Of a stretch of DNA of 64,000 bases, positions 19,345-26,835 are shown piece by piece. The notes under the pieces were generated by a model. It did no database searches. It worked only from the letters and a program-made list of their open reading frames with translations, and was not told the origin of the DNA. The position numbers and the translations under genes were made by a program. The DNA is from Dyella sp. AtDHG13 (GTDB lineage Bacteria > Pseudomonadota > Gammaproteobacteria > Xanthomonadales > Rhodanobacteraceae). Each line of letters begins with the position of its first letter. Position 1 is the first letter of the stretch. The stretch is from assembly GCF_003201105.1 (NCBI RefSeq), contig NZ_QICJ01000003.1, positions 372,001-436,000 of the forward strand, written 5' to 3'.

Positions 19345-20276
19345 GCAAGACGATGACCGATCCCGCACAGTTTGGCCGCGTCGCCGTTGTCATGGGCGGC
19401 AGCTCGGCCGAGCGCGAAGTCTCGCTGGATTCCGGCCGCAACGTGCTGGCCGCGTTGCAGGCACGCGGCGTCGATGCGCATGCCATCGACGGCATTCCCG
19501 CGCTGCTGGATGCGGTGCGCGCGGGCCACTTCGCGCGCGTGTTCAACATCCTGCACGGCGGTGGCGGCGAGAACGGCGAGCTGCAGGGTGCGCTGCAGTC
19601 GTTGCGCATTCCGTTCACCGGCTCGGGCGTGCTGGGTTCGGCGCTGTCGCTCGACAAGATCCGCGCCAAGCTGGTGTGGCAGGCCCTCGGCCTGCCCACG
19701 CCGAAGTTCAAGGCGCTGCCGCGCGGCGCGGACGTGCACGCCGCCGCGCGCGAGATCGGCTTTCCGCTGATCGTGAAGCCGGCGTGGGAAGGCTCTAGCG
19801 TGGGCGTCACCCGCGTGTTCAAGGAAGAAGACCTCGATGCCGCCGTGGCGCTGGCGCAGCGCTATCCCGGCGACATGCTGATGGAAACGCTGATCGAGGG
19901 CGGCGAATACACGGTCGGCATCCTGCATCGGCAGGTGCTGTCCTCGATCAACATCGTGCCCAAGGGCGAGTACTACGACTACAACGCCAAGTACATCGCC
20001 GAAGACACCCAGTACATCTGCCCGGGCCTGCATGGCGACGCCGAACGCGAGATGCAGGAACTGGCGCTGCGCGCGTTCGATGCGCTGGCCTGCTGGGGCT
20101 GGGGCCGCGTGGACATCATGCGCGACAAGCAGGGCCGCAACTGGCTGCTGGAAGTGAACACCGCGCCGGGCATGACCTCGCACTCGCTGGTGCCCAAGGC
20201 GGCGGCGGTGGCGGGCATCGATTACCAGACGCTGTGCTGGCGCATTCTCGAGACGAGCTTCCGGGAGGGCGTGTGA
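19341..20276 (+). CDS. ddlB: D-alanine--D-alanine ligase
   Basis: This is a cytoplasmic ATP-grasp enzyme making D-Ala-D-Ala for MurF. The 311-aa product shows [16 protein letters not shown] (about 18-33), [15 protein letters not shown] (about 69-83), the ATP-grasp lysine in [13 protein letters not shown] (about 144-156) and the C-terminal metal and D-Ala binding [18 protein letters not shown] (about 272-289). Length is typical for DdlB (about 306). It overlaps murC and ftsQ by 4 bp each. Confidence 0.96.
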   Translation: MSKTMTDPAQFGRVAVVMGGSSAEREVSLDSGRNVLAALQARGVDAHAIDGIPALLDAVRAGHFARVFNILHGGGGENGELQGALQSLRIPFTGSGVLGSALSLDKIRAKLVWQALGLPTPKFKALPRGADVHAAAREIGFPLIVKPAWEGSSVGVTRVFKEEDLDAAVALAQRYPGDMLMETLIEGGEYTVGILHRQVLSSINIVPKGEYYDYNAKYIAEDTQYICPGLHGDAEREMQELALRAFDALACWGWGRVDIMRDKQGRNWLLEVNTAPGMTSHSLVPKAAAVAGIDYQTLCWRILETSFREGV

Positions 20277-21010
20277 GGGGAACCGTCCGCCTCGTCGCCT
20301 GGGTTCTGGCCATCGCGCTCGTGGCGCTGCCGATTGTCGGCGTGCTGCGCGGATGGTTTGCGGCCAATCGTTGGCCGGTGACCCAGTTGATGGTGCAAGC
20401 CGAGTTCAAGCATGTGACCGAGGACGAGCTCCGTTCGGTCGTCATGCCGCGCCTCGGCAAGGGGTTCTTCGCGCTCGACATCGATGGCGTGCAGAAGGCC
20501 GTGGCCGCCTTGCCCTGGGTGGAATCGGTGGAAGCGCGCAAGCGCTGGCCCGACACGCTGATCCTGCGCATCTACGAACGCCAGCCGTTCGCGCGCTGGA
20601 ACGAGAAGCAACTGATCAGCCGCCAGGGCCTGGTGTTCGACGTGCCTGACGTGTCCGCCAACACGGACCTGCCCGACCTGCGCGGCCCCGATGCGCGCCT
20701 GGCCGAGGTGGTGAGCTTCTACGCGGAAACGCAGAAGGCCTTCGCCAACACCAAACTGAAAATCACCGGCGTCTCGCTCACCGAGCGCGGCAGCTGGAGC
20801 CTCACCACGAGCAGCGGTGCGCAGATCATCATCGGCGACCGCGACCAGGCCGGTCGCCGCCTGCGCCGTTTCCTCGACGTCTACCCACAGCTCATGGCGG
20901 GTCATTCCGATGGCTTCGCCTATGCCGATCTTCGTTATACCAATGGATTTGCCGTTCGATGGCCGCCCCAGGCGAGCACCGTGAACGCTGGAGGCTCACC
21001 CCGCACATGA
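20273..21010 (+). CDS. ftsQ: Cell division protein FtsQ
   Basis: FtsQ is a bitopic divisome scaffold with a periplasmic POTRA domain that recruits FtsL and FtsB. The preferred start is GTG 20273, which overlaps the ddlB stop (GTGA) and has GGGAGGGC just upstream, giving 245 aa. An upstream start at 20234 would add 13 residues read inside ddlB. There is one membrane helix (about 6-27), a POTRA domain (about 38-110, including [12 protein letters not shown] and [17 protein letters not shown]) and a C-terminal beta domain ending in [12 protein letters not shown]. It overlaps ftsA by 4 bp. Confidence 0.94.
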   Translation: MRGTVRLVAWVLAIALVALPIVGVLRGWFAANRWPVTQLMVQAEFKHVTEDELRSVVMPRLGKGFFALDIDGVQKAVAALPWVESVEARKRWPDTLILRIYERQPFARWNEKQLISRQGLVFDVPDVSANTDLPDLRGPDARLAEVVSFYAETQKAFANTKLKITGVSLTERGSWSLTTSSGAQIIIGDRDQAGRRLRRFLDVYPQLMAGHSDGFAYADLRYTNGFAVRWPPQASTVNAGGSPRT

Positions 21011-22239
21011 AGACCAAGAACGACAAGCAACTGGTGGTCGGCCTCGACATCGGCACCTCGAAAGTGGTGGCGATCGTCGGCGAGTACGAGCCGGGCGAAC
21101 CGATCGAAGTGATCGGCATCGGCACGCACGTATCGCGCGGCATGAAGCGCGGCTCGGTGGTCGACATCGAGTCGACCGTGCACTCCATCCAGCGCGCCGT
21201 GGAAGAGGCGGAGCTGATGGCGGGCTGCGACATCCGCTCGGTCTACGCGTCGATCTCGGGCAGCCATCTGGAAACCAAGAACTCCCACGGTACCGCCGCG
21301 ATCCGCGATCGCGAAGTGACGCCGGGCGACCTGGAGCAGGTGCTGGAGGCGGCCAGCGCGGTGGCCATCCCGGCCGACCGCAAGGTTCTTTATAAGGAGT
21401 CGCAGGAGTACCGCATCGACGGCCAGGACGGCATCCGCTCGCCGGTGGGCATGAGCGGTGTGCGCCTGGAGGCGAGCGTGCACCTGGTCACCGGCGCCGC
21501 TGCGGCGGTGCAGAACATCAGCAAGTGCATCCAGCGCTGCGGCCTGACCGTGGACGAGCTGGTGCCCTCGGCCGTGGCCAGCGCCAAGTCAGTGCTGACC
21601 GACGACGAGCGCGAGCTGGGCGTGTGCCTGGTCGACATCGGCGCGGGCACCACGGACATCTCCATCTACACGCAGGGCGCGATCCGCTACACCAAGTCGC
21701 TGCCGGTGGGCGGCGACCAGGTCACCAACGACATCGCCTACGGCGTGCACACGCCGACCGCGCACGCGGAGGAGATCAAGATCAAGTACGCCTGCGCGCT
21801 GGCGCAACTGGCGCACGCCGAGGAAACCATCCAGGTGCCCAGCGTGGGCGATCGTCCGCCGCGCCGCCTGGCGCGCCAGTCGCTGGCGCAGTCGGTGCAG
21901 GCGCGCTACGAGGAAATCTTCGAGATGGTGCAGGACGAGCTGCGCCGCTCCGGTTACGAAAGCCTGGTGGCGGCGGGCGTGGTGCTCACCGGCGGTGCCT
22001 CGCGCATGGAAGGTGCGCTGGAACTGGCCGAGGAGATCTTCCACAAGATGGTGCGCGTGGGCGTGCCGCAGCACGTCTCGGGCCTGGGCGAGGTCGTTTC
22101 CAATCCGCTGCATTCCACCGGCGTGGGCCTGCTGCTGCATGGCGCGCGCTCCGGCGGCATGCGCGTGAGCGGGCCGAGCGGCGGCAGCGTCGGCGGCCTG
22201 GTCGACAAGCTGCGCGGCTGGATCACCAAGAATTTCTGA
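21007..22239 (+). CDS. ftsA: Cell division protein FtsA
   Basis: FtsA is an actin-like ATPase that tethers FtsZ polymers to the membrane. From ATG 21007, overlapping the ftsQ stop, the protein is 410 aa (E. coli 420). It shows VGLDIGTSKVVAIVGE (about 11-26), the nucleotide-binding LVDIGAGTTDISIYT (about 208-222) and VVLTGGASRMEG (about 325-336). The C-terminal amphipathic membrane-targeting helix LVDKLRGWITKNF follows a Gly/Ser linker. All elements are intact. Confidence 0.96.
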   Translation: MKTKNDKQLVVGLDIGTSKVVAIVGEYEPGEPIEVIGIGTHVSRGMKRGSVVDIESTVHSIQRAVEEAELMAGCDIRSVYASISGSHLETKNSHGTAAIRDREVTPGDLEQVLEAASAVAIPADRKVLYKESQEYRIDGQDGIRSPVGMSGVRLEASVHLVTGAAAAVQNISKCIQRCGLTVDELVPSAVASAKSVLTDDERELGVCLVDIGAGTTDISIYTQGAIRYTKSLPVGGDQVTNDIAYGVHTPTAHAEEIKIKYACALAQLAHAEETIQVPSVGDRPPRRLARQSLAQSVQARYEEIFEMVQDELRRSGYESLVAAGVVLTGGASRMEGALELAEEIFHKMVRVGVPQHVSGLGEVVSNPLHSTGVGLLLHGARSGGMRVSGPSGGSVGGLVDKLRGWITKNF

Positions 22240-22244
22240 TTTGC

Positions 22245-22288
22245 GGGCGGGGCAGGAGGCTCCGCCCAGGACGAATGGATGTTCGTCC
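22245..22288 (+). promoter_or_regulatory. Two tandem hairpins in the ftsA-ftsZ spacer
   Basis: GGGCGGGGC (22245-22253) pairs with GCTCCGCCC (22259-22267) with one G-U pair and an AGGAG loop. Directly after it, GGACGAA (22269-22275) pairs perfectly with TTCGTCC (22282-22288). They sit 71-115 bases before the ftsZ start in the 120-bp spacer. No T-run follows, so a leader or processing structure is more likely than a terminator. Confidence 0.5.
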
Positions 22289-22359
22289 ACCACCAAGGGG
22301 CGACTGGAATGTCGACACCTGCGGTTACAACGACAACGAAGCTCTACGGAGGACGGGAA

Positions 22360-23541
22360 ATGTTTGAACTGATCGAAAAACTCGCACCGAATGCAGTCAT
22401 CAAGGTCATCGGCGTAGGCGGCGGCGGCGGTAATGCCGTGGCCCACATGCTCAATGCAAACATCGAAGGCGTCGAATTCGTCGTCGCCAACACCGACTCG
22501 CAGGCCATGAAGACCTGCAGTTCTCGTACGCACCTGCAGCTGGGTGCCAATGTGACCAAGGGCCTGGGCGCCGGCGCCAACCCGGAAGTGGGTCGCCAGG
22601 CCGCGCTGGAAGACCGCGAGCGCATCGAGGAGATGCTCGAAGGCGCCGACATGGTGTTCATCACCGCTGGCATGGGCGGTGGCACCGGCACCGGCGCGGC
22701 GCCGGTGGTGGCCCAGCTCGCCAAGGAGAAGGGCATCCTCACCGTGGCCGTGGTCACCAAGCCGTTCCCCTTCGAAGGCCGCCGCCGCATGCAGGTCGCC
22801 GCCAAGGGCATCGAGGACCTGTCGCAGCACGTCGACTCGCTGATCACCGTGCCGAACGAGAAGCTGCTTTCGGTGCTGGGTCGCGAAGTGACGCTTCTTA
22901 ATGCGTTCAAGGCCGCCAACGACGTGCTGCTCGGCGCCGTGCAGGGCATTGCCGACCTGATCACCGCTCCGGGCCTGATCAACGTCGACTTCGCCGACGT
23001 GCGCACCGTGATGTCCGAAATGGGCATGGCCATGATGGGTTCGGGCACCGCGCGCGGCGACGATCGCGCCCAGGCCGCCGCCGAAGCCGCCATCAACAAC
23101 CCGCTGCTGGATGACATCAACCTCAACGGCGCCTGCGGCATCCTGGTGAACGTCACCGCCGGCCCGAACCTGACCATGCGCGAGTTCGACGAGATCGGCC
23201 GCGTCATCCACGACTTCGCCAGCGAAGACGCCACCGTGGTGATGGGTACCTCGCTCGACCCGGAAATGCAGGACGACGTGCGCGTCACGGTGGTGGCCAC
23301 CGGCCTCAACCGCGCCGCCGCCCGCCAGCCGCAGCGCCCGGTGGTCACCCAGCAGGTGGAAATGCGCCAGCGTCCGCGTCCGGTCGTGCTGCGCACCGGC
23401 ACCGGCAACGAAGTGGTCGACTACGCCCAGCCCGAAGCCACCACGACCAGCCGCGTCGAGGCCAGCAGCCAGGCCAAGAGCGCCGATCCGAGCTTCGACT
23501 ACCTGGACATCCCGGCCTTCCTGCGTCGCCAGGCGGACTGA
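22360..23541 (+). CDS. ftsZ: Cell division GTPase FtsZ
   Basis: FtsZ is the tubulin homologue that forms the division ring. From ATG 22360, with the near-perfect site GGAGGA at 22348-22353, the protein is 393 aa. It has [17 protein letters not shown] (about 15-31), the tubulin signature [15 protein letters not shown] (about 104-118), [11 protein letters not shown] with the T7-loop aspartates, and a C-terminal linker. The conserved tail [15 protein letters not shown] binds FtsA and ZipA. An upstream in-frame ATG at 22279 would add residues unlike the family and is rejected. Confidence 0.97.
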   Translation: MFELIEKLAPNAVIKVIGVGGGGGNAVAHMLNANIEGVEFVVANTDSQAMKTCSSRTHLQLGANVTKGLGAGANPEVGRQAALEDRERIEEMLEGADMVFITAGMGGGTGTGAAPVVAQLAKEKGILTVAVVTKPFPFEGRRRMQVAAKGIEDLSQHVDSLITVPNEKLLSVLGREVTLLNAFKAANDVLLGAVQGIADLITAPGLINVDFADVRTVMSEMGMAMMGSGTARGDDRAQAAAEAAINNPLLDDINLNGACGILVNVTAGPNLTMREFDEIGRVIHDFASEDATVVMGTSLDPEMQDDVRVTVVATGLNRAAARQPQRPVVTQQVEMRQRPRPVVLRTGTGNEVVDYAQPEATTTSRVEASSQAKSADPSFDYLDIPAFLRRQAD

Positions 23542-23680
23542 ACAAGCTGACAGGGCAAATAATTTGAAGAAAAATTGAACAAACGGCCGGTTTCACTTGT
23601 CAGTAACGAATCGCGCATGGGATCCGCCCCGGCGGAACCCTTGCCCGAGCCCGCTTTCCCTGCCTTTGTAGGCAGTGGGC

Positions 23681-23831
23681 GGCTTGACTGACGCTGTTCC
23701 GGCGCTTGTTCTCGCGATGTAGGGCCATGCTTCACGGATGAGCATGACCGGCCAGGAAGTGAATCCAGGCTGGTCCGACGCCCCGAGACCGGATCCCGTC
23801 CCGGTCCGGGGCGTCGTGCGTCAGTCAAGTC
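23681..23831 (+). ncRNA. Candidate structured RNA (multi-branch, closed by 13-bp helix)
   Basis: GGCTTGACTGACG (23681-23693) is complementary to CGTCAGTCAAGTC (23819-23831), with one G-U pair, across 125 nt. Inside lie a hairpin CATGCT/AGCATG (23726-23731, 23741-23746) and a very strong stem. That stem pairs CGACGCCCCG (23776-23785) with CGGGGCGTCG (23807-23816), then, after one bulged A, GACCGG (23787-23792) with CCGGTC (23801-23806) around an 8-nt loop. Either strand could be the transcribed one. It matches no RNA family that I recognise. It could be a small RNA, a processed ftsZ 3' UTR or an lpxC leader. Confidence 0.45.
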
Positions 23832-23862
23832 ATTGAAAGTTCTTGGAAAATGCTGCGCACCC

Positions 23863-23883
23863 CATGAATGAATCTCATTCATG
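23863..23883. promoter_or_regulatory. Perfect 9-bp palindrome upstream of lpxC
   Basis: CATGAATGA (23863-23871) and TCATTCATG (23875-23883) form a perfect inverted repeat around ATC, about 70 bp before the predicted lpxC -10 box. Its AT-rich operator-like make-up contrasts with the GC-rich stems nearby. The regulator is unknown. Confidence 0.4.
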
Positions 23884-23950
23884 AATGAAAGGAGCATGAA
23901 AGGGTGAACAGTGTGTGTGGCGCGGATCGCCTTTTCACAGGTTAAGACTG

Positions 23951-23959
23951 TGTTAGCAT
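23951..23959 (+). promoter_or_regulatory. Probable extended -10 promoter of lpxC
   Basis: TGTTAGCAT fits an extended -10 (TG, one base, then a TATAAT-like hexamer) 43 bases before the lpxC ATG. Only a weak -35 (TTTTCA, 23932-23937) lies at a 16-bp spacing. Confidence 0.4.
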
Positions 23960-24002
23960 CCGTTCCCTAATTTGGCTGCTGCCCCTTACAGGTACCAAAA
24001 AA

Positions 24003-24917
24003 ATGATCAAGCAGCGTACGCTCAAGAACATCATTCGCGCCACAGGCGTCGGTCTGCATACCGGCGACAAGGTGTACATGACGCTTCGTCCCGCTGCCCC
24101 GAATACGGGCATCGTGTTCCGCCGTACCGATCTGAATCCGCCGGTCGAAATCCATGCGCGCCCCGACAACGTCGGCGACACGCGCCTGTCGACCACGCTC
24201 GTCAATGGCGACGTGCGCGTCTCGACGGTGGAGCATCTGCTCTCCGCGATGGCCGGCCTCGGCATCGACAATGCCTATGTCGACCTTTCCGCGCCGGAAG
24301 TGCCGATCATGGACGGCAGCGCCGGTCCCTTCGTGTTCCTGCTGCAGTCCGCGGGCATCGAAGAGCAGAACGCTCCCAAGCGCTTTATCCGCATCAAGAA
24401 GCCGATCAAGGTGCAGGAAGGCGACAAGTGGGCCAGCTTCGAGCCGTTCGAAGGCTTCAAGGTCGGCTTCTCGATCGAGTTCAACCACCCGATCATCAGC
24501 AAGCGCACCTCCAAGGCGGAGATCGACTTCTCCACCACGTCCTTCGTGAAGGAAGTGAGCCGCGCCCGCACCTTCGGTTTCATGCGCGACATCGAAATGC
24601 TGCGCGAACACAACCTCGCGCTCGGCGGCTCGATGGACAACGCCGTAGTGCTCGACGACTACCGCGTGCTCAACGAAGACGGCCTTCGCTATGAAGACGA
24701 GTTCGTGAAGCACAAGATCCTGGACGCGATCGGCGACCTCTACCTGCTGGGCCACAGCCTGGTCGGTGCGTACTACGCCCACAAGTCGGGCCATGAGCTC
24801 AACAACAAGCTCCTGCGCACCCTGATGGCCGATGCCTCGGCCTGGGAAGAGGTCAGCTTCGCGGACGATCCGGCGACCTCGCCGATCTCCTACGCCCACC
24901 CGGCGCAGGCGATCTGA
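24003..24917 (+). CDS. lpxC: UDP-3-O-acyl-N-acetylglucosamine deacetylase
   Basis: LpxC is the zinc enzyme catalysing the committed step of lipid A synthesis. The 304-aa product starts with [20 protein letters not shown], typical of the family. Zinc ligands and catalytic residues are visible in [19 protein letters not shown] (His near residue 79) and in the C-terminal [18 protein letters not shown] with [13 protein letters not shown] (His near 238 and 265, Asp near 242). Family length (about 303-305) is exact. It ends the dcw cluster, followed by a terminator, but has its own likely promoter. Confidence 0.97.
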   Translation: MIKQRTLKNIIRATGVGLHTGDKVYMTLRPAAPNTGIVFRRTDLNPPVEIHARPDNVGDTRLSTTLVNGDVRVSTVEHLLSAMAGLGIDNAYVDLSAPEVPIMDGSAGPFVFLLQSAGIEEQNAPKRFIRIKKPIKVQEGDKWASFEPFEGFKVGFSIEFNHPIISKRTSKAEIDFSTTSFVKEVSRARTFGFMRDIEMLREHNLALGGSMDNAVVLDDYRVLNEDGLRYEDEFVKHKILDAIGDLYLLGHSLVGAYYAHKSGHELNNKLLRTLMADASAWEEVSFADDPATSPISYAHPAQAI

Positions 24918-24960
24918 GCCTCACGGCTCGGCCAAGTCCTCGACAAACCTGAACAAATCG

Positions 24961-24997
24961 AACGGCCGCGTCTCAAAGACGCGGCCGTTTGTTTTGT
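24961..24997 (+). terminator. Intrinsic terminator after lpxC
   Basis: AACGGCCGCGTCT (24961-24973) and AGACGCGGCCGTT (24977-24989) form a perfect 13-bp stem with a 3-nt loop, followed by TGTTTTG. It closes the dcw-lpxC transcription unit. Confidence 0.9.
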
Positions 24998-25147
24998 GAT
25001 ATATCTCCCGCCTTCTCTCGGCAGCTGTTCACGTACTGATGACATCGGGGTCTGTCAGGTCCGTGGGGGCGTGGTATAAACCCATGCGCACCGATCGTAG
25101 GGTCGGTGTCAGGGATGTGCCGCTGTTGAGTGCGACGGAACCCAGCT

Positions 25148-25642
25148 TCAGCGGGTTTCGCCGGATTGGGAATCAGAAACTTCGGCGATGGACGCCAACT
25201 CGAGGAACAGTTCCCGCAATTCGGGGTCTGTGGTTGAGGCCGCGGCGACTCTCAGGTGAGAGGCGGCGGCTGGCGAAAGCGGTTTTGACCGATCCGGCAC
25301 GATTTCTGTCGGTGGAGGGGGGGCCACTTTCACGGTGACTGAATAGGCGTACGTGCCTACGGCGCGTGCGGTCGAGAGGATTTGCGCCTGGAGTAGGCGC
25401 AGCCTAGCGGCCAGAGCCGATGAGGGAGCCAGGAAAACGAGGCGGCCGTCTTGCAGGTTGGCGAAACGAACCTGCTCGCGGAGTGGTGACGGTAACGTCT
25501 GGCGCAGTGCGCGATCCAACGCATCCAGCTCACGGGCTTTGCGGGCCAGTGAGGCAATGGGGCCGAACTCGGTGATGGCCTTGAGTCCGGAACCGGTGCG
25601 GCGAGAGGGTTTGGAGTCGTCGCGCTGCATGGATGCCGACAT
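25148..25642 (-). CDS. dciA: DciA-like protein (DUF721), helicase-loader family
   Basis: DUF721/DciA proteins are the proposed ancestral loaders of the replicative helicase DnaB in bacteria lacking DnaC. The 164-aa product starts at ATG 25642. Its N-terminal domain (about 20-110) has the family pattern: a helix ending in LDALDRALRQTLPSPLREQV, then VRFANLQDGRLVFLAPSSAL and ARLRLLQAQILS. A Pro-rich linker and helical tail follow. It sits between lpxC and secA, a location also seen for dciA in pseudomonads, and diverges from the M23 peptidase gene 18 bp away. Frames extending further upstream are antisense to that gene. Confidence 0.82.
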   Translation of the reverse strand: MSASMQRDDSKPSRRTGSGLKAITEFGPIASLARKARELDALDRALRQTLPSPLREQVRFANLQDGRLVFLAPSSALAARLRLLQAQILSTARAVGTYAYSVTVKVAPPPPTEIVPDRSKPLSPAAASHLRVAAASTTDPELRELFLELASIAEVSDSQSGETR

Positions 25643-25660
25643 CTTCTGACGTAGAACAAC

Positions 25661-26590
25661 ATGCAAATCATACTTGTGTCCCGCACCCAAAAGGTGCCCA
25701 AAACCTTCAATCTCGCCGACCGGCGCCTGCGCTATCGCCTGATGGGGCTGGCCGCCGTGGCGATCCTGGGATGTGCGGGACTCGGCGGCGCGGTCGCCAT
25801 GGTGGTGGCCAGTCCGCACGACAGGGCATTGTCGGAAATCCGCCGCCTGCGCCAGCAGGTGCAGCAGCAGAACGAGCAACTGGCCGGCATCCGCAAGGAT
25901 TCCCAGCGCGACATCGACGCCCTGGCCGTGAAGCTCGGCCAGTTGCAGGCGCAGTCCACTCGCCTCAACGCCCTTGGCGAGCGCCTGACCCAGGTCGGCA
26001 AGCTCGACGACGGCGAGTTCAATTTCGATGAGCAGCCCGCGGTCGGTGGTGTGGAGGATGCCTCGGACAACGGCTACGCGCTGCCGCAGAACCTCGATAC
26101 CAGTATCAACCAGCTCGCAAACCAGTTCGACAGCCAGCAGGCGCAGCTTTCGGCGCTGCAGAGCCTGTTGCTGGATGCCAAGATCGAATCCAATCTCAAG
26201 CCCACCGGGATGCCGGTCGAAGGCTACATTTCCTCCTATTTCGGCGGTCGCCCGGACCCGTTCAGCGGTCATAGCGCCTACCACACCGGCCTCGACATCT
26301 CCGCGCCCAAGGGCACGCCGGTCCACGCCGTGGCCGAAGGCATGGTCACCTATGCGGGCGACCGCACCGGCTACGGCGAGGTCATCGAGATCGACCACGG
26401 CAACGGCTACATGACCCGCTATGCCCACAACAGCAGGCTGGAAGTCCATCCCGGCCAGCGCGTCCATGTGGGCGACGTGATCTCCGAGGCGGGTTCCACC
26501 GGCCGCTCGACCGGTTCGCACGTGCATTTCGAGGTCTGGTACAAGGGCCGCGTGGTCAATCCGCTGGCCTTTGTGAAGAACCATCGCTGA
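25661..26590 (+). CDS. M23 (LytM-type) zinc peptidase, membrane-anchored
   Basis: This is probably a periplasmic DD-endopeptidase that opens peptidoglycan crosslinks. The 309-aa product has a cytoplasmic N-terminus, one membrane helix (about 27-49), a Gln-rich coiled coil (about 55-115) and a C-terminal LytM domain (about 188-300). The Zn ligands are intact: HTGLDIS (H and D of HxxxD), with HVHFEVW supplying HxH. It resembles the MepM/NlpD-like peptidases often found next to lpxC and secA. With its catalytic residues present it is likely an enzyme rather than an amidase activator. Confidence 0.9.
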   Translation: MQIILVSRTQKVPKTFNLADRRLRYRLMGLAAVAILGCAGLGGAVAMVVASPHDRALSEIRRLRQQVQQQNEQLAGIRKDSQRDIDALAVKLGQLQAQSTRLNALGERLTQVGKLDDGEFNFDEQPAVGGVEDASDNGYALPQNLDTSINQLANQFDSQQAQLSALQSLLLDAKIESNLKPTGMPVEGYISSYFGGRPDPFSGHSAYHTGLDISAPKGTPVHAVAEGMVTYAGDRTGYGEVIEIDHGNGYMTRYAHNSRLEVHPGQRVHVGDVISEAGSTGRSTGSHVHFEVWYKGRVVNPLAFVKNHR

Positions 26591-26742
26591 GTGGATTCTT
26601 AGGGCGCCCGCGGCGCCCTTGAAAGCCCCGGAACCCGCCGCCACTCCTTGGTCGGGACGATGATGTTGGGGGAGTTCGCGGCGTTCGCCCATCCGGGAGA
26701 ACCGCATGCCGAGGCCGGCAGGAACCTGCGGCGGCGCGGCGT

Positions 26743-26806
26743 TTGGGATACCCCGCTGACCCTAGTATCATCAATCCTTTCGTCCTGCCCGGGTTTGCCG
26801 GGCGGG
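26743..26806 (+). promoter_or_regulatory. secA promoter with hairpin in its leader
   Basis: TTGGGA (26743-26748) and TATCAT (26766-26771) are 17 bp apart, a reasonable sigma-70 promoter for secA. In the leader just after the expected start, CCTGCCCGG (26784-26792) pairs with CCGGGCGGG (26798-26806), including one G-U, around a GTTTG loop 30 bases before the secA ATG. No SecM-like leader peptide is present. Confidence 0.45.
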
Positions 26807-26835
26807 CGGCTCATGAATCCTGATCCGGAAGATCG

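Larger units (their letters stand above)
23542..24002. other. 461-bp non-coding ftsZ-lpxC interval rich in RNA-like structure
   Basis: No gene is seen. The interval holds a small hairpin CTGCCT-TTGT-AGGCAG (23660-23675), the structured segment 23681-23831, a 9-bp palindrome at 23863-23883 and the lpxC promoter. It is much longer than other junctions in the cluster. Confidence 0.6.

Noticed and set aside
25039-25147. TATAAA (25075-25080) and a small hairpin CACCGA/TCGGTG (25089-25108) after lpxC, as a possible antisense RNA to dciA
   Set aside because: No convincing -35 and no terminator on the plus strand; too little to call a gene.
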